DNA from: Limonium bicolor
Taxonomy: Eukaryota > Streptophyta > Magnoliopsida > Caryophyllales > Plumbaginaceae
DNA: 64,000 bases
Direction of reading: 5' to 3'
Assembly (NCBI GenBank): GCA_023374045.1
Contig: CM041782.1
Span: 251,061,810 to 251,125,809 of the forward strand
A model generated the notes under the pieces. It was not told where the DNA came from, made no database searches, and saw only the letters and a list, made by a program, of their open reading frames with translations. Positions 54,270 through 64,000 of this stretch are shown piece after piece. The translations under genes were made by a program, and so were the position numbers. The first letter of the stretch is position 1, and each line of letters opens with the position of its first letter.

Positions 54270-57200
54270 TGTAACACCCCATCCAACAACTAACACATAA
54301 CAACAATCTGCAGCGGAAAATATACTTCATCACATTACTTAACTCGTTGGTGTTACACGCCATTAACCACCAACGTGGCTAACAAGGCTATTACATATAC
54401 ATTGTACCAGTCTGATGGACTAGATTCCTGAGCGACTACACATTACTGACCCTTCCATCAACAATAGAAACCACATACACCTTTCAACTGTACCGAGTAT
54501 TCGTAAACTAATGCCGATAACAATTTCGGTCTTACTACACCTACTGTATACATACAACTTAAATGATTACCCATGTACAACGACTACCCCGTCCTACTCT
54601 CGAACAGCTTCCAGCTGCTTGTACCTGAAATAGGAAAAGAAGAGAAAGGGTGGCCCCCAAGGGGCTCAGCACCTTTGCTGGTATGGTAATCCCGCAGCCC
54701 ACATGCTACCGGGCCACGCACAACTAATTGTCGTCTTAGCATGCGGTTGATTATATTTAAATCATGCATGCAACTGTAAACACACAACACACAACAATTC
54801 GCCTCAATGGGCTCAATAAACGGATAATACATCCTTATTTGATAAGTCACTCATGGTATTCATTATCCCTAGAGTGTTTCTCCTCTAATGGAGCTACTTC
54901 CTTAATAGACGACACTTACCCATAAATCGGGTTATCCTTAAACGCCTCTTATCACAAACTGGGATTCATATCCATGATCCACATACTCCACATTTTACCA
55001 CATATAACATACATCACATATCCACACATAACAACAATTTTCACGTATCAACGTGCACATAATAACATCGCAATAGGAATTGCATTACATCAACAACACA
55101 TAACATAACGGGAACGGTTCTCTTAGGAACCGACCCAAACATAGTTAATTCACTGGTGAGCCCAGAGGATGATGTCCCCCCCATGATAAGCTCATTATAC
55201 AACACTCATTACCGTCCTAATAGTCGGACGAGTAACTTAAGTTAAGATGGTTCGGGTTTTGTGGCCCGAACACACCACACAAACACATGTTCCCCCTAAA
55301 CCGATCATAAGTAAGAATAGCTAAGCTTTGGAATAAGCTAATGGGAGATCATAACCCGTGAGGGAAACAACCATAACAGAGAAAAGGGTAAGGCTAAGAA
55401 GGATACCCACTCCCAAACAACGCGCGACCGGCCAAACCGGATTCCTCACCACTGTTAGTACATACTTTTAGATATTAGTTAGAACCCCACTATGGAGTCT
55501 ATCACATCTACACACCTTACAGTATTACAACTGGGTTAAACATACAAGGGAGATCCCTACATTCACATACACATATCACACAATTAACACACGCATAGCC
55601 GTGGTTAGAACGTCCCAAGGTTCGGGTCGTTTAATCCAAATACCAAACTCTCATGTGATCCTAGACTCAGTTAACTAAGGTTAACACTTCCGAGGTTAGA
55701 TGGTATCGGAGTTGAACACGCCACATAAATGAATTACTGTAAACTCATTACATGTTTAATCTTACAACGTGGCAAACATACAGAAAAACACATTGGCATA
55801 CAAGCCGGTGTAATCCGGTAGGACACAGGTTGCAAGAAAACCATACCTGTCACCGGAGTCCACTTTATCGTGTCCACTTATGTTCCTCGAGAAATCCTCG
55901 AACAACTGATAACATTACATGTATTTTTATTAACATCGGGGTATCATGATTGTTTAAAGTCTAATGCTTATAACTTTTCCCCGTTAACTTAGTTACATAA
56001 CTTCACTTTTTAACTTGTTTTACTTTTACATTTTAATACATCTTTTCCCCCTAAATTGTCATTATAACTCACCTAACATGTCTTAAACAACCTTATAACA
56101 TCATTACTAATCAATCCCCATCATTACATATCATTTTATAACCTTAAACAATGTTTTTGGTCCGACCGACCTTACTGACCGACCCTGCACAAGGTCGGTC
56201 CATTCCAGAACACTTTACCGTCAAAATTTCTACTCCGACCGACCTTGTAAGTTTGGTCGCATGTTCGGTCCATTCCCGAGAGTTTCTTCCCTTTGAAAAT
56301 TCAGGCCCGACCGAACTTGCCAAGTCCGGTCCCATGTTCGGTCGATTCCAGAAACTTAATTCGTACACAAATTACAAGCCTGACCGACCTTGCAAGTCCG
56401 GTCCCCAAGGTCGGTCCGTTCCAGAAAATAATTCTCGTAGGGTAATCTGGGCTCGACCGACCTTGGCAAGTCCGGTTGCAAGGTCGGTCTGCTCCAGACC
56501 CTTATTTTCCATTGCCCATTTAACTCCAAACTTCACCTCATGTATCCTAATATGTCCTAACCTCATTTGGGCACTTCAAACACATCTTTAGCCATGTACT
56601 AAACTCCTTAAATCACACACCAAAACCATCTTATCATTCACAAATTTCTTACAAAATTCTTAGCACTTGGAATGTTTTCTCCTTAAGATATCTAAGTGGT
56701 ATTTCACCAATAATGACCACTATACCAAGGTGTTTCCTCTACACCTTAACATCATCTCTCAAACTTCTTTTCTTACTAACTAAATCTCCTTTTTCACATC
56801 TTACCTAAACATCATTTCTTCCTTGTACATCAACATTCCTAAACCTTAAACAAACTTCTCCAAGACTTTATTACATCCCAAAAACACTCATTGGATTCCT
56901 AGAACTTCCAAGATAATACGAAAGTCCTTGTATCACTCTAAATCACCTTAATACATGCTTTCTTCCCTAGTAAAATACTTGTTCACCTTTAACACTTCCT
57001 AGTTCACCAAAACTTGTTTAAATCACTTAGAACTTCTTATACATTTCCCAAATTTTGCCATAGCTTCTCTTGTATATCCTCACATCCAAACACTTAGGTT
57101 TTTACCTTATTTCATTCAAGAACACCTAAAAATCCATCAAGAGTATTCTCACCCACAAAACTTCACCAAATTTACACTACATCACAATATAGTGCATAAA

Positions 57201-58895
57201 CTTAATTGCTTGGCACTTAGGCCCTTAAATAACATGGCTCTTAGGCCCTTAAATAACATAAACCTTAAACACTGAATTTCCCACATAAATAATGCCTTTG
57301 ACCTGCAAATACACCCAACAATACATATGCCCTTAATAAACTCCTTGAGAGCATTTTACTAGCTCATTTGCCATTGGCTCCTTAGGTATTTTATTAAGCA
57401 AATCAAGCTCATTTTCCTAAGGCATTTCAACTACATTGAGATAGCTTGTTTACCTCTTTTTCCTCACAAACTTCTTTCTTGTTTCCTTGTAAAACCGGTA
57501 AGGATGTTTGGTTGTTTGCCAACTTCTAAACAATGTACAAATAATAGAATGAGTATTCTAGCATTATGCTTCATCTCATTGTAAACCCTAGGCACATATA
57601 TTGTCTTAACACATTAAGGTAATTGTTTTACCTTGGAATTGGAAGAGAGCTTGAATAAGTATCAAGAGAGGACTCCTCCTAGCCCTTGAATGATTAGAAC
57701 GTAGCTAGAACAAAGCAAGGTAAATACACCTTTAGTGATGATTTTTGGTCAACATGAAAACATGGAGGAAACATGGAATTTCTTTGAGTTCCCTTACCTT
57801 GAAGCAAAGGAGAACAATAATATATGAAAAGGTGAGCTCAAGCTCCATCAATGGTGAATCTCCTTGGCACCGAAATGAGGCTTTTGAAGATTTGAAAAGA
57901 TAGAAGTGTTGAGCTTGCTCCAACTAGAAGAATGGTGGTCTTGAAATTGAATTTGGACCATGGAGCTAGGAGTTACAAGAGATCAAAGATGGAGTTTGGT
58001 GTGGTACTATTGCAAACCGTAGAAGAGAGCATGAAGGGAGGAAGAACCGTGTGAAATGAGGAGGAAGAAGAGAATGAGAAGGTAAGTTTGCTTTTGGAAG
58101 ATATTTATGTTATAAAGTAACTTTGTTCCTTTACTTACTTTTCCTTCCTTTCCTTAATTGATTTCTTTTACATGTTGGTGACTCACCATAACAAAACAAC
58201 CGGCCCCCAATAGTTACCTAGGGGTGTTTGGTCTTTGTTGACCAATTAACTTACTTATAATAACATATGTTACAAACTAGCTTATAAAAGTTACTATTCA
58301 TAAAAACAAGGCACATAGGAGTGAAATTTTTGATTTCCCATTGATATAGACTTCCAAATGTGATACTATATAGTACACATGTTAATTAAAGAGTAATGAT
58401 GGAAATTTAGCCATTCAAAACTCATTACAAGACAATTTTCAAAAACGTGCTTTAAGACTCCTTAAAGAACTTTTGTGTTTGAACTTGTTTTCAAGCTTGG
58501 TTTTCTTTGGTAATTGATTTAATATGTTCATTAACATATTTATAAGGTATAAGTATGGCCATTAGGTCTTATACAAATTTATCCCAAGCTTAGAGCACAT
58601 TTTGCCTTAGACTTTAAGGTATATTCTTGTGTTTTGTTTGGTTTAACTCTACCAAAATTTCCTAAGGACTTAATTAGCCTTATAAATCATAATTGAATAT
58701 TATTAAGTCTTGGTAGGCTCTTTGGGTCCTAACCAAGTTCACTCCAAGCTTAGAGCATGTTTTGCTCAAACTGGATATTAGTGCTTTATTGCATTTTACT
58801 ATGGTTTAAATTGCACTGATGTTTCTAAGGCACTTTTTAGCCTTTACTTACCTTAGTTAGTATTTAAACAATATATCAGGGTTTGGGGTATTTCA
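54270..58895 (-). repeat. LTR C, 3' LTR of a minus-strand chromovirus (4626 bp)
   Basis: TGTAACACCCC at 54270 to GGGGTATTTCA at 58895, with the family polypurine tract on its right. It interrupts element 2. Contents: paired hairpins at 54652-54680 (minus strand CAGCAAAGGTGCTG, then GCCCCTTGGGGGC) beside TTTCAG|GTAC, and a five-unit inverted-repeat array at 56160-56500. 58300-58420 is close to 11345-11460 of the element 1 LTR. Confidence 0.88.
56160..56500. repeat. Five-unit inverted-repeat array in LTR C
   Basis: Units near 56162, 56235, 56306, 56380 and 56452 (71-74 bp period) with CCGACCTTG / CAAGGTCGG or CCGAACTTG / CAAGTCCGG arms. Spacers carry ATTCCAGAA. Confidence 0.9.
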
Positions 58896-60112
58896 ATCTA
58901 CCCCCCTTAAAAGAACTTCGTCCTCGAAGTTACACTTCCCACACATCTTGGGTTAGAATACGGGGATTACTTATAGAATAAAACCTCCATAACCAAACAC
59001 ACTTTATCACAACCTCGGACTTAATGGTTCGGGTAACAATTCACATCCATACAAACAAACATATTCACATGATAACCTCGGACTCAATGGTCCGGGTATC
59101 TTAACGACACTTAACATAACAACCCTTAGACTCTGGGTCTTGGGTAACATAACAACATTTAGACGCATAGGTCTTGATAACATAACAGCCTTTAGACACA
59201 TAGGTCTATGTAACACAACACATTTAGACTCATAGGTCTTAATAGCATACACTTTAGGAGATCAAAGTCAAAATAACATTTATTACACATACCACACAAC
59301 ATGTCATAGCATGTATAGCAATCAAAAATATCTTTGATATACACTGTGATCCCGCAGAACCCGGTCGCGATGGACACCTTCCGTCCTCGTGCCTTTGGGA
59401 GATCAAAACAATCACTTAAATTTAAAATTTCCTTGTGAGCTTAAGTAAGAGAACTTTAATTAAGTAAAGTATTTATCGACGCTTTATAAATACCAATCCA
59501 AAATCCTTTTTGAAAACACATACTACTCCAAGTCCAACTTACGCTCTTTGCTTCTTTTCTTAGCGTGGTTATTTGTTACCACTTATAGAGAGCTTCAAGA
59601 ATCATCCAACCCTAATGTGATCAGCATCAGTGTCGAACTATCCTTCCACCCCAATTTGTGTTCGGCTTCCCTTGATCGCATGCAAATCAAGTTCTACCTC
59701 CCACTTCATTTTCAAGCATCAAATAAATCACTCATTTCCAATTTTCTATCTTTTCAATCATTCTAATCATGATCATACATCTCCAAGGGATAGAACTCCG
59801 TATATCAGTTATCTCCATTCACTTTAATCCCGTTGCCTATGGAATCTTATTCTCATTAGGTTTTATGTCGGTTCCATAACCTTTCATAAATCACTGTATA
59901 GTATATATATACACATATTTTTTATCAAAATACAACATACAGTTTCACATTTAGCGTCATATAAACATATGATGTCGGGGTTTTAGTTCCCCGGGAGTTT
60001 CTCTGCTCCCCACACTTGTACCATCACACACGACTGTTAACAAATCAACACACTTATCACAATGGTATTCACATCTTCTGTGCGCAATTACCACAATTAA
60101 ACTATGAATGAA
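58896..60112 (-). other. 3' interior remnant of the LTR C element
   Basis: Opens with the polypurine tract (minus strand TTTTAAGGGGGGTAGAT). 59012-59255 is a degenerate array of about 40-bp units (TTAGACTCATAGGTCTT and CTCGGACTTAATGGTTCGGG types). No pol coding is recognisable. It ends at the Athila-like LTR. Confidence 0.7.
59012..59255. repeat. Short degenerate repeat array with AGAC/GTCT or CGGAC/GTCCG arms
   Basis: Six or so units of 35-55 bp, each a small inverted repeat (GGACT..GGTCC or AGAC..GTCT) followed by TAACATAACA. Confidence 0.75.
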
Positions 60113-61700
60113 TGTTGATAAGTGTCCAAATGAGCATGTTTTATAGGTGTATTTCATATATAAAATTAGCACTTTTCTTGCTCATTTCTCCACTTCGGTT
60201 AGTTTTCCTCTAGTTTATGTTTTATTGTTTATCTCACAAATTTATTGGTTTAACATGAGGAAAACCAAGCTGGGAGTATAGTAGACGAGGAGACGAACGC
60301 ATAGACGCAAACGGCTCAGAAAACGGGATCCAAACGAAGAATCTAGAGCCGGTCAAAGTTTGAAGGAAAATAGGTCACGGTCATCTTGCAACCACCTACG
60401 GAACCGCCCAATTTGGGGCGGACACACACTTGCAACCGCCTATAGCCAGGCGGACTCCAGGCGGACACACACAAACCGCCTAGCCAACCGCCTAATAAGG
60501 GGAGGACAAGACAAAAGGAAACGCCTGTTTGGATGCGGTTGTTCAGGCGGACACCAAGGTAACCGCCTAGTTTGAGGCGGTTGTCTAGGCGGTCGTGACT
60601 AAAATCAGTCGCGAAACAGTTTTCTTCTTCGCGCCAACTCTGCAACTCGCATCTGCTCCGCCTACCTTAAATCGCTCACGGGTTTCGGCTCTGTCCCCTG
60701 CAATAAATGAAGCAATCAGTGAAGCAATCAATGAAGCAATCAACTGCAAATCCTCTACGGAAGACTACCTCTTCCTTTCCTCTATAAATACCCATTTACT
60801 GCAACCTTGTACGAGTGCACGGAGAAAACCAGAAAATCAACTCACGCTCACCTCATTTCATTCTCTTTCAGTAAATCACTCCCGTACATGTTCCACTCTT
60901 CTTCCTCTTCATTTTCTCCATTCACCATTCACGCCTCCGTGTTATTATTACGTCCAACCTCTGTCTGACTTATTACCAGTTAATATGTCAGGCTAAGGAG
61001 GATTTGCTTCGGGCGAGGGTTTAATTATGGTTTGTTAGCTGTGTAATATATTTCTACCGGTTAAAATAAATTCAGTTTGTTACGATTAAAGTTTTGTTTC
61101 TCTCCCTTTTTAATAAATTTCATCGATTTATTAAAAAGCCTTACTAAGTCTGTTTTTAATTTCATCGGTTAGAAACAGATGGTTAATTAAGCCATAAAAC
61201 TGTAAGAACTTATTTTCATCGTTTAAGTTAATACATGTTGCAAGAATAAAATTCCTCACACTCCTCTGCCGTTTACACGCTTTTTGCTTGAGTTTTCATC
61301 GGACCTTGCATTACAGGTAAACGAGTTCTTATGAGTTTTCATCGGACCTTAAGAAAATTACAAGAATCTTGCCAAACTATTTTATTAAACCGGTAGAGAT
61401 AGCACAATTAATTAAATCATATTAACCTGAACCCGAAGTTCCGTTTAATTCATCTTCACTTTACTAAATTAATCTGTTATTTACTTTTCAGAAACAAGTC
61501 AATTTAACCCCCCCTCTTGTGACACGCTTAGGTACTACTTATCTCACTATAAGTCCCACGGTTCGATAATCCGGTCGCTTACACTTTTCTATACTATCAC
61601 GACCGGGATTTGTTTGCAGCCCGACGTTTAATTTGAGTTTTTAATTTCTTTTCTTTTAATTTTACACCAGTTTAACCACTCACGATATAAACGTTCTGCA
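60113..61700 (+). repeat. 5' LTR of the Athila-like element (1588 bp)
   Basis: TGTTGATAAGTGTCC at 60113 to ACGTTCTGCA at 61700. 60400-60595 is full of AACCGCC / GGCGG words in both orientations. A TATA box lies at 60783-60790. Confidence 0.85.
60783..60790 (+). promoter_or_regulatory. TATA box of the Athila-like LTR
   Basis: TATAAATA in a CT-rich context; transcription would start near 60815. Confidence 0.7.
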
Positions 61701-61703
61701 AAA

Positions 61704-61721
61704 TGGCGCCGTTGCCGGGGA
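61704..61721 (+). other. Primer-binding site, Asp tRNA type
   Basis: TGGCGCCGTTGCCGGGGA, 3 nt after the LTR. Typical of Athila and Tat elements. Confidence 0.93.
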
Positions 61722-62143
61722 CTTGATTTAATCTAGTTCCTAAGCCCCGGTTAATTCACCTGTTATATTATAATAATCTGTCAATATTATCTTGTTAATA
61801 ATCTGACTTGGACATCGGACTTCTGATCTGACTTGGACATCTAACTTTGGACTACGGACTTCTGACATTTTAATATTATTGTCATTTATTTCTGTCATTT
61901 CTTTCCATTGTCCTTCAAATTTCTGTATACTAACTACTAACTTCAAATTTCCAGTATACTAACTACTAACTTCAAATTTCCCGTCATTTCGTTCCATTGT
62001 CATTTCTTTCCATTGTCATTTCAATTTTATGTCATTTATTTCCATTGTCTCTAACTACTAACTTAAAATTTCTGTCAACTAATTCCTAACATTTTTATTT
62101 ATTCTAACACATAACCAGTTCTTTTCTCTGTTTTGAGTGGTGA
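61722..62143 (+). other. Leader of the Athila-like element
   Basis: About 420 nt, T-rich, with repeated CATTTCTTTCCATTGTC and CTAACTACTAACTT words (61870-62080). No open frame. Confidence 0.7.
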
Positions 62144-63514
62144 ATGCCTTTTACCAGGTCAAACAGCCTCCCCGAGAATATTAATAATCACACGGTTGGT
62201 TATAATCCAGAGATCGAGAGAACCTTTCTGCGCACCCTAAGGCAGAGACGAACTCAACAGAACATTACCACCACAGTGATAGATTCTGACCCGGAAGCTA
62301 ACATGGCATCTACACCAGCAACGGTTCGAAATATCAACTGGCCGTCTAACCAAGGACAACAGCCTGCTATCATCCTTCCTCACCTCAGCCCATCCGAATA
62401 CGATGAGTGGCAGAAGCTAAAGCCATATCATCAGATCAGATGTGTGAAGGAGTTGGGCATGTTTGATGGCACCAGTCCAGACGAAGCCCTGTTACATGTT
62501 ACAAAATTCTTGCAACATGCCAACAGTCTTACTGCAACCGACGCAGTACTCCAGTATGCAAGATTGTCATTATTCCCACACAGCCTGACGGGAAACGCAA
62601 GTAAGTGGTATCATAGCCTAACAGCGAGTACCATTGGTACATGGGACGACATGGCCACCAAGTTCTACGACAAATTCCTACCCCTGAGCCGAACATTAGA
62701 GATGATTGCTGAAATTTATAATTTCAAGCAACCAGGGTCGGAGAATATTTGTGAAACTTGGGACCGATTCAAAGGTCTACTACTTACTTGTCCTCACCAT
62801 GGTCTGACGAAAGAACAAGTATCACAATTGTTCTACAAAGGCTTGATCGGTCCATGCAGAACAATGGTGTTATCTTCGTTAGGGGCTGACATTCTGAAAA
62901 AGCCAGGAGCACAATTTCTAAACAGCATGGAGTCTCTCTGTGAGGAAATCAGAGACTGGGCCTCCGGTGGATCAAGGAGCGGTACTCCAGGATTATACCA
63001 TGTTAGGGAAAGTGATAACAAGTTCGACCAACTGATGAAAAGCCATGAACAACTCATGGAAAGAAATGCGCAGCAGGCAACAAAAGTCAGTACTCTGCAA
63101 AAAGTGGTTGAGCAAATGGCTATGAATTCCTACCCCCAGCAGGCTAAGTCAATGATTTCCCAATCATCTGCAACTATTTCTTGTACGCAATGTGGCGGGC
63201 CTCATGATTATGAACAATGCCCCCAATTACAGAAATTAAAAGCAGCGGAGGAAGCAAACTATCTCACCAACAGTTCAGGATACAGACAACCTTGGCAACG
63301 TAACATGCAATCCGACTTTCGCTACTCAAACACAGAAAATATCCAGAACCCACATACCCTACAAACATCCCAAAACTACAGACCTCAGTCCAATTTCCAA
63401 GGAGGCCAAAGGCAATATCAACAACAGCCTAATGGCAATGAAGCTTCATCGAGTCGACCAACTAACCTCCTTCGAATCCTGAGTCTGATATGTCTCAAAT
63501 CAGGAGATGTTTAA
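62144..63514 (+). CDS. Gag of the Athila-like element, first frame
   Basis: 456 codons from ATG 62144 (start chosen as the first ATG after the leader, followed directly by a long frame). Residues about 115-235 are the retrotransposon gag domain (SLTGNASKWYHSL, TWDDMATKFYDKFLP, EQVSQLFYKGL). A coiled stretch at about 295-325 is followed by one zinc knuckle, CTQCGGPHDYEQC (about residues 346-358), and a Gln/Asn-rich tail. The frame leaves the family pattern near 63460-63490, where small indels shift it, and ends at 63514. Gag forms the particle and binds RNA. Confidence 0.88.
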   Translation: MPFTRSNSLPENINNHTVGYNPEIERTFLRTLRQRRTQQNITTTVIDSDPEANMASTPATVRNINWPSNQGQQPAIILPHLSPSEYDEWQKLKPYHQIRCVKELGMFDGTSPDEALLHVTKFLQHANSLTATDAVLQYARLSLFPHSLTGNASKWYHSLTASTIGTWDDMATKFYDKFLPLSRTLEMIAEIYNFKQPGSENICETWDRFKGLLLTCPHHGLTKEQVSQLFYKGLIGPCRTMVLSSLGADILKKPGAQFLNSMESLCEEIRDWASGGSRSGTPGLYHVRESDNKFDQLMKSHEQLMERNAQQATKVSTLQKVVEQMAMNSYPQQAKSMISQSSATISCTQCGGPHDYEQCPQLQKLKAAEEANYLTNSSGYRQPWQRNMQSDFRYSNTENIQNPHTLQTSQNYRPQSNFQGGQRQYQQQPNGNEASSSRPTNLLRILSLICLKSGDV

Positions 63515-64000
63515 GGCGATGATGGGTAAATCCCGAGATACGCAAGAAGAGGTCGCAGCCCTGCGCAAAGACCAAACAGCCTTGCAGTCTCAGATTCAAC
63601 AACTCCTAACTCAACAAAGACCTCCTGGCCAACTCCCCTCACAAACCAATCCAAATCCAAAAGAGTATGCAAAAGCAATCTACGTAGTGGACCAGCCCAT
63701 CACATTAGCTCAAAGGGAGCAACAACCCGAGAGTGAAATGGTCCCTGAAGTGGAGTAGCAGGCCGAGGAAGAGTACCTCGACACGAACCAACTGAAGCTC
63801 TATGCCAAATTAGTTGCGATAAACGAAATGATGGAAGGTCCACTAGACCTTACATCACAACAACCGGAGAGCAAACTGGTTCATATAGTGGACGACTTAC
63901 CTGAGGATTTGAGATATTCTATATCACCACCCCCGTTCGAACCTGAGCAAACGGTATCAAACCTTCTGTTTGAGCTTGAAGACAAGCCATCAGAGGACAA
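63507..64000 (+). pseudogene. Continuation of the Athila-like gag/pol in a shifted frame
   Basis: Starts in the frame shifted from the previous one (MFKAMMGKSRDTQEEVAALRKD at 63507), runs to an in-frame TAG at 63756-63758, and stays open after that stop to the window end (EEEYLDTNQLKLYAKL...). With the frameshift and stop this copy is probably inactive. Protease lies beyond the window. Confidence 0.75.

Larger units (their letters stand above)
60113..64000 (+). mobile_element. Athila-like Ty3/gypsy element (5' part only)
   Basis: LTR 60113-61700, Asp-type primer site, long leader and an Athila-type gag, cut by the window end. LTR length of 1.6 kb, the primer site and the gag sequence fit the Athila branch. 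The left flank is ATGAA; the matching right flank is outside. Confidence 0.88.

Overview
This window is transposable-element DNA from a flowering-plant nuclear genome, most likely a large repeat-rich genome. I found no ordinary host gene. The evidence is plant-type Ty3/gypsy elements with initiator-Met tRNA primer sites and a chromodomain, an Athila-type element, a very long non-autonomous LTR element, and a CACTA transposon with Tnp2 and Ulp1 coding. Species cannot be told from the sequence.

The layout is a set of nested insertions. (1) 1-11790, minus strand: a young chromovirus (Tekay/Del-like, 'element 1') with LTRs over 4 kb. It runs 5' LTR 11790->7654, primer site, gag in three exons, AlkB exon, pro-RT-RNaseH-IN-chromodomain, polypurine tract, and a 3' LTR cut by the window edge. 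(2) 11791-13318: part of a plus-strand LTR of the same superfamily that element 1 hit. (3) 13319-16761: minus-strand LTR D plus a scrap of its interior. (4) 16762-54269, plus strand: 'element 2', a diverged relative of element 1, split by two insertions. One is an LTR of the same superfamily (about 20640-24769) in its leader; the other is a 26.3 kb non-autonomous LTR element (26242-52515, TSD GGGTG) in gag. That 26 kb element carries a 7.4 kb CACTA transposon (29747-37178, TSD TGG) in one of its LTRs. (5) 54270-60112, minus strand: LTR C and the 3' interior of another chromovirus, inserted in the pro-RT region of element 2. (6) 60113-64000, plus strand: an Athila-like element (LTR, Asp-type primer site, gag).

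The main discovery candidate is in elements 1 and 2. Both carry an AlkB-type Fe(II)/2-oxoglutarate dioxygenase domain between gag and protease. In both, AlkB lies inside a GT-AG interval of about 1.05 kb. The gag donor and two acceptors (one opening AlkB, one opening protease) share the same codon phase. One RNA could therefore be spliced to either a Gag-AlkB or a Gag-Pro-Pol reading frame. The AlkB frame is intact in element 2 even though its gag has two stops. Codon differences between the two copies are mostly synonymous. AlkB proteins demethylate nucleic acids, so the likely role is removing methyl marks or damage from element RNA or cDNA; that role is inference.

Other unexplained structure includes arrays of 60-75 bp units with covarying inverted repeats in five LTRs, a conserved pair of small hairpins just before a CAG site in five LTRs, and an indel-only damage pattern in element 1 that may be an assembly artefact.
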